From positions 1 through 6,604 of the forward strand of contig CAJARA010000026.1 in NCBI GenBank assembly GCA_903944295.1: a stretch of DNA of 6,604 nt, given 5' to 3'. The DNA comes from an uncultured Chloroflexota bacterium (GTDB lineage: Bacteria; Chloroflexota; Limnocylindria; Limnocylindrales; Limnocylindraceae). Numbering within the stretch: the first letter of the stretch is position 1; each line of letters opens with the position of its first letter. Positions 1 to 6,286 of the stretch are shown here, one piece after another. A model generated the notes under the pieces. That model did not search any database. It was not told the origin of the DNA and saw nothing but the letters and a program-made list of their open reading frames with translations. A program made the translations under genes and the position numbers.

Positions 1-734
1 CGAAGCCATGGCGTGATCGCGCGCGCAGGGGCGAGTAGGTCGTTCGCCGAGGCGAGCGTGGAGGAGCGGAGCAGCAGCTCCGCCGTTGAGAGCCCAGTGG
101 TCAACTCCTGCGCCAGGTGCTGCGAACTGACGAGCGCCGCACCATACGACTCACCGCGAATCCCACCCGCAAATGCGGCAAATACGTCGGGGGTCTTGAT
201 CCCTTCGCGTGCGCTCACCAGCAAGACGCCAGGGGTCGGCTCTGACCATCGCGTGAGCGGCGTGATCTCTTCGCCGCGACCCTCCATCAGCACCGGTCCC
301 TCTGGGAGAAAGAGCGGCACGTCTGAGCCGATACGTGCAGCAACCTCCATCAGTTGGCGCGGCTCCATCTTCAGGTTGCAGAGTTGTAGCGCACCGCGTA
401 GTGCAGCCGCCGCATCGCTTGATCCACCACCGAGACCTGCAGCAACGGGGAGGCGCTTCTCCAGCACAACAGAGAGTGGCGGGAGCGGCGCCTCTGGTCC
501 AAGTGCGGCGCGCAGTTCGCGCAGCGCAACATAAATCAGATTCTCCGCCGTCCCAGCGATTGGAAGTCCGGCGCAGTGCAGCTCATCCTCGCTCTCCCCC
601 GCTGAGCGGAGCCGCAGCGTGAGGTGATCGGCGAGACGGAGCGGTGCCACAACCGAGTGGAGGTTGTGATAACCGTCGCTGCGCTGGCCGAGCACGGCGA
701 GCGTCAGGTTCACCTTCCCTGGCGCATCGAGTTC
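1..734 (-). other. ispE: IspE (GHMP kinase) module of the fusion, C-terminus cut by window edge
   Basis: Residues 330-573 of the fusion match 4-diphosphocytidyl-2-C-methyl-D-erythritol kinase. They open with APGKVNL (Lys336), followed by RSDGYHNL (His352), then the ATP-binding loop GLGGGSSDAA (429-438), GSDVPLF (Asp467) and ANDLL (559-563). The Lys336-to-Asp467 spacing is 131 residues and Lys336-to-His352 is 16. These equal the spacings of Lys10, Asp141 and His26 that I recall for the E. coli enzyme, so the active site appears intact and the module is probably functional. The final glycine/serine-rich GHMP motif is not reached before the edge. By established knowledge IspE phosphorylates the 2-hydroxyl of CDP-methylerythritol in the cytosol, so the organism should use the MEP route. 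Confidence 0.93.
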
Positions 735-1721
735 CACCCAGTTCACGCGTCCGGCGCCAACGCGCGCGCGCCGTGTCGGCGCCTCGCCAGGCTCGGTGCG
801 CATCATGCGTGGCGCACGCGTCGGTGCACCTGGGATGCCGCCGAGTTCGCGGAGCAGTCGGACCCACTCTTGTACGCCAAGCGCCTGGGCGCGAAGGTCT
901 GGATCAATATCCGAGCGATCAAGCGCCGCCATGACCTGATCAAGAGGGATTGGGAGTGCACGCGGCAGCGCGTTGCGGAGCTTCTTCCGTCGCTCGCGGA
1001 AGCCCGCCTGGACCAGTCGCCAGAGCTGCTCCTCGTCCTCCTCCGAGAGGCTCAGCGCCTCATCGGCAGAGAGCCGATCTAGGACGAGCACCGCCGAGTC
1101 AACCGCTGGGATCGGATCGAACGACTCACGCCGCACCGTGCGCACAATCGTTGCCTCCACGCGTGCGCGGACAAATGCGGTCAGATACGACCAGTCGCCC
1201 ACCTCTGCCGCGATCCGCTCCGCAACCTCACGCTGAACGAGGAGCACGATGCACTGTGCCGGATTCGGCAGCAGCAGCAGCCGATGCAGGAGTGGACTGG
1301 TGATGTGATACGGGATGTTGGCGATGACGCGCCAGCCACCACTCGTCGGAAGGAGCGGCTCAAGGTCCACGTTGAGCGCATCGCCGTGAACGAGCGTGAG
1401 CTGGCCAGCGGCAATCTCAGAAGCAAAGCGCTCGCGCAGGCGCGGCAGCAGATCGTCATCGAGTTCAATTGCAACGACGTGTGCACCTGTTGCAAGCAGC
1501 CCCTCTGTGAGCGTGCCGAGCCCGGGTCCGATCTCAAGGATCGTCTCGCCGTGCGCTGCGGAGCCGGCGGCAACGATCGCGTCACGCGCGGCAAGGTCAA
1601 CAAGGAAGCTCTGGCTCAGCCGCCGCTTGGCAACATGCCCCTCCACAACCCCCTTCGCCGAACCCTTCGCGGCGCCTCTCGGCGCCCCCCGCCGTGCTGG
1701 TCGGCCTGGCGTTGGACTCAT
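1..1721 (-). CDS. rsmA-ispE: RsmA-IspE fusion: 16S rRNA dimethyladenosine transferase joined to CDP-ME kinase (3' end outside window)
   Basis: One frame runs from an ATG at 1721 to the left edge (573 residues read) with no stop; I checked the join codon by codon. Residues 34-290 are RsmA/KsgA, which uses SAM to dimethylate two adjacent adenosines in helix 45 of 16S rRNA. Visible motifs are QSFLVD (37-42), the SAM loop LEIGPGLGTL (62-71), ELDDD (86-90), HGDAL (112-116), the catalytic NIPY (135-138), QREVAER (163-169), FDPIPAVDSA (201-210) and RERRKKLRNAL (242-252). Residues from about 329 on are IspE, the ATP-dependent kinase of the MEP isoprenoid pathway. The ATG overlaps the tsaD stop by 4 bases (ATGA), which fixes the start and suggests coupling. 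Residues 2-33 are a basic, Pro/Gly/Ala-rich extension. About 80-90 IspE residues should lie beyond the edge. The two enzymes are commonly encoded as neighbours; one polypeptide is unusual. Whether the product stays joined cannot be seen. Confidence 0.92.
   Translation of the reverse strand, partial: MSPTPGRPARRGAPRGAAKGSAKGVVEGHVAKRRLSQSFLVDLAARDAIVAAGSAAHGETILEIGPGLGTLTEGLLATGAHVVAIELDDDLLPRLRERFASEIAAGQLTLVHGDALNVDLEPLLPTSGGWRVIANIPYHITSPLLHRLLLLPNPAQCIVLLVQREVAERIAAEVGDWSYLTAFVRARVEATIVRTVRRESFDPIPAVDSAVLVLDRLSADEALSLSEEDEEQLWRLVQAGFRERRKKLRNALPRALPIPLDQVMAALDRSDIDPDLRAQALGVQEWVRLLRELGGIPGAPTRAPRMMRTEPGEAPTRRARVGAGRVNWVELDAPGKVNLTLAVLGQRSDGYHNLHSVVAPLRLADHLTLRLRSAGESEDELHCAGLPIAGTAENLIYVALRELRAALGPEAPLPPLSVVLEKRLPVAAGLGGGSSDAAAALRGALQLCNLKMEPRQLMEVAARIGSDVPLFLPEGPVLMEGRGEEITPLTRWSEPTPGVLLVSAREGIKTPDVFAAFAGGIRGESYGAALVSSQHLAQELTTGLSTAELLLRSSTLASANDLLAPARAITPWL
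744..851 (-). other. Interdomain linker of the RsmA-IspE fusion, with candidate internal starts
   Basis: Residues 291-326 join the modules and are rich in Arg, Pro, Gly and Ala, with no recognisable fold; this is what a flexible tether looks like. The DNA carries a CG-alternating run near 761-772 and a GGCGCC palindrome at 753-758. Two ATG codons (801-803 and 804-806) and a GTG (744-746) lie in frame and could start a separate IspE. I see no convincing Shine-Dalgarno sequence before any of them. Confidence 0.7.
1671..1686 (-). other. Perfect 6-bp hairpin with GAGA tetraloop early in the rsmA frame
   Basis: In the mRNA this stretch reads GGCGCC-GAGA-GGCGCC, a perfect 6-bp all-GC stem closed by a GNRA-type tetraloop, 36-51 nt into the RsmA-IspE frame. 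A third GGCGCC (1725-1730) lies 4 nt upstream of the ATG, where a ribosome binding site would be, so alternative pairing is possible. Any regulatory role is inference, and GC-rich coding DNA can produce such stems by chance. Confidence 0.35.
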
Positions 1722-2857
1722 GCCGGCGCCCCCGCGCCGAACTGCCAGGAGGCGGAGACACTCACACCACGGCCAGGGTCCTGCAACTGCGCGCGCCCTT
1801 CGCGAAGTGCGGCGTGTGCGGCGGCACCGATCATGGCCGCATTATCGGTGCACCAGCGCACTGGCGGAACGTTCAGCGTGCGGCCGTGACGCGCAGCAAG
1901 AGCGCCGAGCGCCTCTCGTAGCGGCACGTTAGCCGCCACTCCGCCACCAACAACGAGCGACGCGCCTGGAGTGGCGGCGAGTGCGCGATCCACGCGAGAG
2001 ACGAGTGCGGCGATGATCGCATCCTGCGCGGCGGCGGCAATAGCAGCAGCGGCAGCGGCGGGCACTGGGTGGTCGCGAAGTGTTGCGGCGAGTGCCGCGG
2101 CGCGACCGGGTGATGCGGCGGGTTCGCCGATCGCAGCGAGCGCCATGCGCGCTGCAGCCGTCTTCACGCCACTAAAGGAGAGATCGTATTCACCGTCGGT
2201 CTGCGCCACGGGGAGACGACGTAGTCCGCCAGGTAGTTCACCCCCTCGCGCTGCACCTGCGGCGAGCGCCGAAAGGGCGGCGCCCCCTGGATACGGGAGC
2301 CCGAGGAGTCGCGCAATCTTGTCGAAGGCCTCGCCCGCAGCGTCATCAATCGTTCCGCCGAGCCGCTCCGTTCTCCCATCTGCGTCAACACGGACCAGCA
2401 GCGTGTGCCCGCCAGAGACGATCAGCCCAATCGCCGGAAGGGTTGGCGCACTCGCTGCTGACGCGCCAGCGCTGTGCAGCCATGCAGCACGAAAGTGTCC
2501 CTCAAGGTGATTTGTTGGGACAACTGGGAGGCCACGCCCCCACGCCCACGCCGACGCAACACCCGCGCCAACTAGGAGGGAGCCGATCAGGCCTGGCCCC
2601 GTCGTCACCGCTACCGCATCAATCTCGTTCGCCACGCCGAGGGTTGTAGCTTCAGCGATCACCTCGCCAATCAGTTTCGGCACCCAGCGGTGATGCTCAC
2701 GCGCTGCAACCTCGGGGATGACGCCGCCGGTCGCGGCGTGCAGATCGCTCTGGCTGGCGACTCGTTCGGCGAGCACCTCGCCACCTTCGCGTACCAAGGC
2801 GACCGCCGACTCATCGCAGCTCGACTCAACCGCAAGGATCAACCGCTCGCGACTCAT
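1718..2857 (-). CDS. tsaD: tRNA N6-adenosine threonylcarbamoyltransferase TsaD (Kae1/YgjD)
   Basis: TsaD transfers the threonylcarbamoyl group from threonylcarbamoyl-AMP to A37 of tRNAs reading ANN codons, in complex with TsaB and TsaE. The protein is an ASKHA-fold metalloenzyme of 379 residues, against 337 in E. coli. Visible motifs are VESSCDES (10-17), GGVIPEVAAREHHR (44-57), TGPGLIGSLLVG (86-97), NHLEGH with metal ligands His117 and His121, VSGGHTLL (147-154), DDAAGEAFDKIARLLGLPYP (171-190), SFSGVKTA (227-234), GGGVAAN (304-310) and CTDNAAMIG with metal ligand Asp338. The extra length comes from an Ala-rich stretch at about 241-280 and a C-terminal tail after about 355. The tyrosine usual before GGV is Thr43 here. 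The start overlaps the rimI stop by 4 bases (ATGA), and the stop overlaps the rsmA start in the same way. Confidence 0.97.
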   Translation of the reverse strand: MSRERLILAVESSCDESAVALVREGGEVLAERVASQSDLHAATGGVIPEVAAREHHRWVPKLIGEVIAEATTLGVANEIDAVAVTTGPGLIGSLLVGAGVASAWAWGRGLPVVPTNHLEGHFRAAWLHSAGASAASAPTLPAIGLIVSGGHTLLVRVDADGRTERLGGTIDDAAGEAFDKIARLLGLPYPGGAALSALAAGAARGGELPGGLRRLPVAQTDGEYDLSFSGVKTAAARMALAAIGEPAASPGRAAALAATLRDHPVPAAAAAAIAAAAQDAIIAALVSRVDRALAATPGASLVVGGGVAANVPLREALGALAARHGRTLNVPPVRWCTDNAAMIGAAAHAALREGRAQLQDPGRGVSVSASWQFGAGAPA

Positions 2858-3429
2858 CTGCGCCTCTGCTTCGCGCCGAGCGCCGCAACGGTGAAGGCTT
2901 CAGCGGGCGGGAGCGGCTCACCTGCGCTGAGCGCGGCAAGAGCGAGCCACTCACGCGCCTCTTGCCCAGGATCGCTCAGCTCAGCGGTGGTCATAATCAA
3001 CGCATCTTCACCGTTGTCTTCGTAATAGCGCTTCCGCAGCCCCTCCTCAAGGAAGCCGAGCCGCGCATAGAGTCGCTGCGCCTCGAGGTTTGAGACGCGC
3101 ACGTCAAGCGTTGCAACGCGCGCCTCACCACGACGCGATTCGCTCAGTAACTCGAGCATCAGCGCCGTCCCAATCCCCTCGCCACGCAGGCGCGGTTGCA
3201 CCGCGATCGTCGTCACATGCGCCTCGTCAACCATCAGCCAGATGCCGCCGAATCCGAGCAGTTCGTCGTCGCGCCACGCCCCCACGTAGCGAGCGAGACG
3301 ATTCGTGGTGAGCTCTGACTCGTAGGCACTCCCCGGCCACGGGGCGGTGAAGCTCGCCTCTTCAATCGTGCGCATGGCGGGGAGATCCTCAAGCGTCATG
3401 CGACGCATTGAATAGTCGACACGCTTCAT
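2854..3429 (-). CDS. rimI: RimI-like GNAT N-terminal acetyltransferase
   Basis: RimI uses acetyl-CoA to acetylate the N-terminal alpha-amine of proteins, classically ribosomal protein bS18; its broader substrates outside E. coli are uncertain. The GNAT fold is clear. A RimI-type N-terminus TLEDLPAMRTIEEASF is followed by PW (30-31), the beta4 strand AHVTTIAVQP (70-79), the acetyl-CoA loop RLRGEGIG (80-87), LDVRVSNLEAQRLYARLGF (108-126) and the typical RimI end RKRYYEDNGEDALIM (132-146). At 191 residues it is about 40 longer than E. coli RimI; the tail after residue 150 is Ala/Glu-rich and unlike anything I recognise. The ATG overlaps the tsaB stop by 4 bases (ATGA). A second Met at residue 8 is possible but less likely. 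The location between tsaB and tsaD is a common bacterial arrangement and supports RimI over a generic GNAT. Confidence 0.92.
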   Translation of the reverse strand: MKRVDYSMRRMTLEDLPAMRTIEEASFTAPWPGSAYESELTTNRLARYVGAWRDDELLGFGGIWLMVDEAHVTTIAVQPRLRGEGIGTALMLELLSESRRGEARVATLDVRVSNLEAQRLYARLGFLEEGLRKRYYEDNGEDALIMTTAELSDPGQEAREWLALAALSAGEPLPPAEAFTVAALGAKQRRR

Positions 3430-4046
3430 CGAGCGACTCCACCCTCTGCGCCACGCGGCGGCGCGGGGTACCGGATTGCGATCTCACCCAACTCGACACC
3501 GGATTCTGTGCGCCACTCATGCACCCGCAACAGATCAACTGCTTTGGCAGCGGTACTGGCAAGCGCCGCGGCGAGGTGTGGAGCGATGCGTTCCAGGTCA
3601 GCCGCTGTTGGGGCACCGCTTCGTTCGGCGATCCGACTCCCCGCAGCATCCACGACCAGCACCTCACGCACTCCAAGCGGGAGCACGACCGGATCAGTCT
3701 GGCCCGATGCGTCGCGCGCGAGCAGGAGGGCACGATCCGATGGCACTTGGATGACGGGGATGTTGAGTGCTGCGGCCACACCAGCGGCGAGGCTCGCCGC
3801 TGCGCGGAGCCCCGTGTAGCTGCCTGGGCCAACACCAACGAGCACAGCGACAAGCTCGCTCCGCGCCGCCGTATCAGGAAGGAGCACCGCCGCACGTGCG
3901 ACGAGTGGCTGATGCGGTCTTAGCTCGGGTGCGCTCTCAAAGCGACCAGCCGCTTCGCCATCAAGGTGGAGCAGCGCAACGCAGCCCTCACCGAACGAGC
4001 CGTCCAGGATGAGGAGTGCTGGAGTGCGTGGGGTGGCGCTAGGCAT
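3426..4046 (-). CDS. tsaB: t6A biosynthesis protein TsaB (YeaZ)
   Basis: TsaB is the catalytically inactive ASKHA partner that dimerises with TsaD and supports t6A37 formation together with TsaE. The 206-residue product has the diagnostic motif GVGPGSYTGLRAA (71-83), an N-terminal strand-turn-strand LLILDGSFGEGCVALL (11-26), and RPHQPLVARAAVLLP (43-57) where the family has its conserved His-containing helix. The usual DTS at the first phosphate loop is DGS here, tolerable in a non-enzymatic subunit. The start at 4046 gives the N-terminus expected for the family and an ATGCCTAG overlap of 8 bases with the tsaE stop. A GGAG 7 bases upstream is a plausible ribosome binding site. The frame stays open upstream to 4142, but that would place 32 Arg/Ser-rich residues inside tsaE and is rejected. 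Confidence 0.95.
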   Translation of the reverse strand: MPSATPRTPALLILDGSFGEGCVALLHLDGEAAGRFESAPELRPHQPLVARAAVLLPDTAARSELVAVLVGVGPGSYTGLRAAASLAAGVAAALNIPVIQVPSDRALLLARDASGQTDPVVLPLGVREVLVVDAAGSRIAERSGAPTAADLERIAPHLAAALASTAAKAVDLLRVHEWRTESGVELGEIAIRYPAPPRGAEGGVAR

Positions 4047-4539
4047 CGTGGAGCTCCAGTCCCGCCGCGCGCAGCGCCTTCTGAAGACGCTCGAGACGTG
4101 CCGCATCGTCCCACGCAATCTGCACGATGCGCTGCTCCTCACTCACACCGGGCTGCAGGGTGATCGTGATCTGCGCTGCACTCACGTCACTCGTTGGCCA
4201 GCGCAGGAGATTGGGCCACTCCATGATCGTGAGGCCGCTCCCCTGTCGCTCGTCAATCAGGCCATGCGCAAGTGGATCGCTCCCGTCAGGGAGTCGGTAC
4301 GCGTCGCCGTGCCAGATGGGCATCGTGCCGTGATGCTCGGACATCAGGACAAACGTTGGCGAAGTGAGTGGCGGATCAGCCTGCAGCGTGGCGCCGATCG
4401 CACGGGCGAGCGTCGTCTTCCCCGCACCGATCTCACCGACGAGGAAGAGTCGGTCGCCTGGTTGGAGTAGCCCTGCAAGAAGTGCGCCGAACCGCTGCGT
4501 CTGATCGAGCGTAGAGAGTGTGAGGTTCAGCGCGCTCAC
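4039..4539 (-). CDS. tsaE: tRNA threonylcarbamoyladenosine biosynthesis ATPase TsaE (YjeE)
   Basis: TsaE is the small P-loop ATPase that binds the TsaB-TsaD pair and drives turnover of the t6A37 reaction. The 166-residue product carries the Walker A loop GEIGAGKTT (35-43; Lys41, Thr42), the switch-like TSPTFVL (59-65), HGDAYRL (77-83, conserved Asp79) and MEWP (106-109, conserved Glu107), all in the expected order. Length is normal for the family (about 150-165). It starts with GTG at 4537-4539, giving a 4-base GTGA overlap with the stop of the upstream GlmL-like gene. No Shine-Dalgarno sequence is visible, so translation probably relies on coupling. Confidence 0.96.
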   Translation of the reverse strand: MSALNLTLSTLDQTQRFGALLAGLLQPGDRLFLVGEIGAGKTTLARAIGATLQADPPLTSPTFVLMSEHHGTMPIWHGDAYRLPDGSDPLAHGLIDERQGSGLTIMEWPNLLRWPTSDVSAAQITITLQPGVSEEQRIVQIAWDDAARLERLQKALRAAGLELHDA

Positions 4540-6269
4540 GCGGTGATGCGCTGTAGATCACCGAGTGGGATGGCGCGTAGTACGCCGCCAATCCGCACCG
4601 CGCCGAGCGGATCGTCCGCACGTGGATCAGCGAGACCTTCCCACGTACCAGACGCGCCCTCATACGCGCCGCCGATGACGCGCACGTCACCAGCCTGCGC
4701 CGCACTCGCCTCTCGCAGCACTGAGCCACTCGCCATCAGGAGGCCGATCGGCTCAGCACTGAGCGTGACGCGTCCACCATGCAGGCTACGTAGGAGTGCG
4801 GTGACCGAACTCCTACCACTCTCACTCATTCGGCGCGAGGTCATGATCAGGAGTCCGAACGGTTCCGTTGCAACCGCCGCGGCAATACGACGCTCGAGTG
4901 AGGCGGCGAGCGCATCACGCTCGCCATCGCTCAGCCCGCAGACGATCACGCCGCGAACACCAACGGCCCGTGCGCGAAGCACCGTCTCTGGAGATGCCTG
5001 CACGATGGCGAGAAGCCCAGCGGTGCGTGCCGCCTCCCAACCATCCGTATCCGGTTCGGCTTCACTGAAGTGCACGTGGCCATCTACTGCGTCACCGAGA
5101 AGGAGACGTGCGCTCCGATGCTCCGCCGCACCTCCACCCACTGGGAGAATCTGGATCGGCGCAGGGATCGGTGCGGCGGCGACCGCTGCAGCTGCCGCCG
5201 CAGAGAGCGTGCCCTGCGTATCAGCAGTGAGATCAAGCTGGGCATCGCCAAAGATCACCGCGGCGCGACTGATTCCGCCGTGGATCTCCGCGTGCAGCTG
5301 CAGGTCAGTGGCGCGGATCTCTATCTCAGCCGACTCCCCGCTCCGCAGTGGAAGGACGAGCGAACTCCCACGGATGAGCCCCTGCGACTCGCCGTCGACC
5401 TGCAGGGTCACCTCGTCCTCTGCGCCTGCATCGATAAGGAAGAGGTCGCCGCCAGGGAGGAGAAGGTCGCTCATCAGTGAGCCGAGCAGGGATGCGGCGT
5501 GTTCGTCATCGAGTGCGCTGTCGCCCAGCGCGGCGAAGACGCCGTATGGCTCTAGGAGGACCCTGGTTCGCCCTGGAGCGATCAGTGGCGCAAGGACCGT
5601 GAGCGGGAGTGCACCAGTTGCAATGAGGCTCGCGGCACTTCCAACGACCAGGAGTGGTGCGGCATCCGTCTCCGCCTCGCCGAGATCCTCTCCGCTGAGC
5701 GCCTCACCAAGTCGGCGCAGCGCATCGGCGGTTGCAGCGGCACGAATCTTTTCGCGCTCGTCATCTCGGTCACGAAGCGGCGCGTCGGCAAGATCACCAA
5801 GCGCATCACTGATCGCCGAGCGATCGGTGCGTCCAAGAAGGGCGAGAGCGCCATCCGCGCGGCGACGTCGCTCAGTTGGGTCAAGTGGAACGAGTGCCGC
5901 CACGGTCACCTCAAAGGAGAGCGTTGAGCGGTCGGTCCCCGCCAGCAGCATGCGCGAAGCATCCCCCTCCACCTCAACCACGCGAACCGGAACGCCGAGA
6001 CGGGCTGCGAGGCGCCCAGCGGCGACAGCGGCTTCCGCCGAGCCACCCCGAACCTCCTCCGTAAACCCTGAGACGCCTGCACTTGCGGCGAGCGTCGCAC
6101 GCACCGCTTCAATCGAACCACCACGTGGAATACGGAGGGCACCGAGGAGCACCTCACCCTCTCCGCCTTCGCGAACGAGTGCGGCGGAGATCGTGTCGAG
6201 CCCTTCCACCACCAGGAGAAGTGGCGCCGCGTGGCGAAGTTCAGTTCCCTCGCGCAGGTTCTCGCTCAT
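4536..6269 (-). CDS. GlmL/MutL-like protein with an extra C-terminal domain, function unknown
   Basis: No characterised function is recognised. Numbering from the ATG at 6269 (577 residues), the N-terminal two thirds resembles, from memory of the family, a shortened MutL/GlmL protein. It has ASKHA-like strands LLLVVEGLDTISAAL (17-31) and VRVVEVEGDASRMLL (95-109), an acidic helical part (160-190), then LLVVGSAASLIATG (206-219), RVLLEPYGVFAALG (236-249), GSSLVLPL (301-308) and AEIHGGISRAAVIFGDAQ (327-344). Family members normally show Asp-Gly-Ser/Thr-Thr phosphate loops; here these are degenerate, so nucleotide binding is doubtful. An Ala-rich hinge (355-366) leads to a C-terminal domain with RARAVGVRGVIVCGL (432-446), LLRSLHGGRVTL (492-503) and a beta-rich, KOW-like end (525-577). 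There is no signal peptide or membrane segment, so it is probably cytosolic. A TTG at 6299 would add 10 residues inside alr and is less likely. Confidence 0.6.
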   Translation of the reverse strand: MSENLREGTELRHAAPLLLVVEGLDTISAALVREGGEGEVLLGALRIPRGGSIEAVRATLAASAGVSGFTEEVRGGSAEAAVAAGRLAARLGVPVRVVEVEGDASRMLLAGTDRSTLSFEVTVAALVPLDPTERRRRADGALALLGRTDRSAISDALGDLADAPLRDRDDEREKIRAAATADALRRLGEALSGEDLGEAETDAAPLLVVGSAASLIATGALPLTVLAPLIAPGRTRVLLEPYGVFAALGDSALDDEHAASLLGSLMSDLLLPGGDLFLIDAGAEDEVTLQVDGESQGLIRGSSLVLPLRSGESAEIEIRATDLQLHAEIHGGISRAAVIFGDAQLDLTADTQGTLSAAAAAAVAAAPIPAPIQILPVGGGAAEHRSARLLLGDAVDGHVHFSEAEPDTDGWEAARTAGLLAIVQASPETVLRARAVGVRGVIVCGLSDGERDALAASLERRIAAAVATEPFGLLIMTSRRMSESGRSSVTALLRSLHGGRVTLSAEPIGLLMASGSVLREASAAQAGDVRVIGGAYEGASGTWEGLADPRADDPLGAVRIGGVLRAIPLGDLQRITA

Positions 6270-6286
6270 CGGGCAACCGTAATCAT
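6266..6286 (-). other. Six-codon mini-ORF bridging the alr stop and the next start
   Basis: An ATG overlapping the alr stop (ATGA, 6283-6286) opens a frame of six codons (MITVAR). Its own TGA overlaps the ATG of the GlmL-like gene (ATGA, 6266-6269). It would let a terminating ribosome step from alr into the next gene. It is too short to judge by codon use, and a coupling role is inferred. Confidence 0.3.

Noticed and set aside
750..775. CG-alternating run suggesting Z-DNA or a repeat element
   Set aside because: It is short, encodes linker Arg/Ala codons, and is expected at this GC content.
600..900. Possibility that the rsmA/ispE join is a frameshift or a pseudogene
   Set aside because: Reading every codon from 1100 down to 600 gives no stop and no frame change. 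Both start (1721) and IspE glycine loop (435-437) share the same frame, and both modules keep all key residues.
13..1932. Several plus-strand frames and a minus-strand frame (1181-1603) over the rsmA-ispE region
   Set aside because: They lie opposite or out of frame to a gene with complete RsmA and IspE motifs, and none shows a recognisable protein family.
4047..4142. Upstream extension of tsaB to 4142
   Set aside because: It would add an Arg/Ser-rich stretch of 32 residues lying wholly inside tsaE. The ATG at 4046 has a GGAG upstream and gives the N-terminus typical of TsaB.
4543..6282. A 579-codon open frame on the plus strand, covering almost the whole GlmL-like gene in antisense
   Set aside because: It is a compositional shadow: GC-rich codon bias on the minus strand leaves the opposite frame free of stops. 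The translation is Ser/Arg/Pro-rich low-complexity with no recognisable motif, and the minus-strand gene has overlaps with both sides of the operon.
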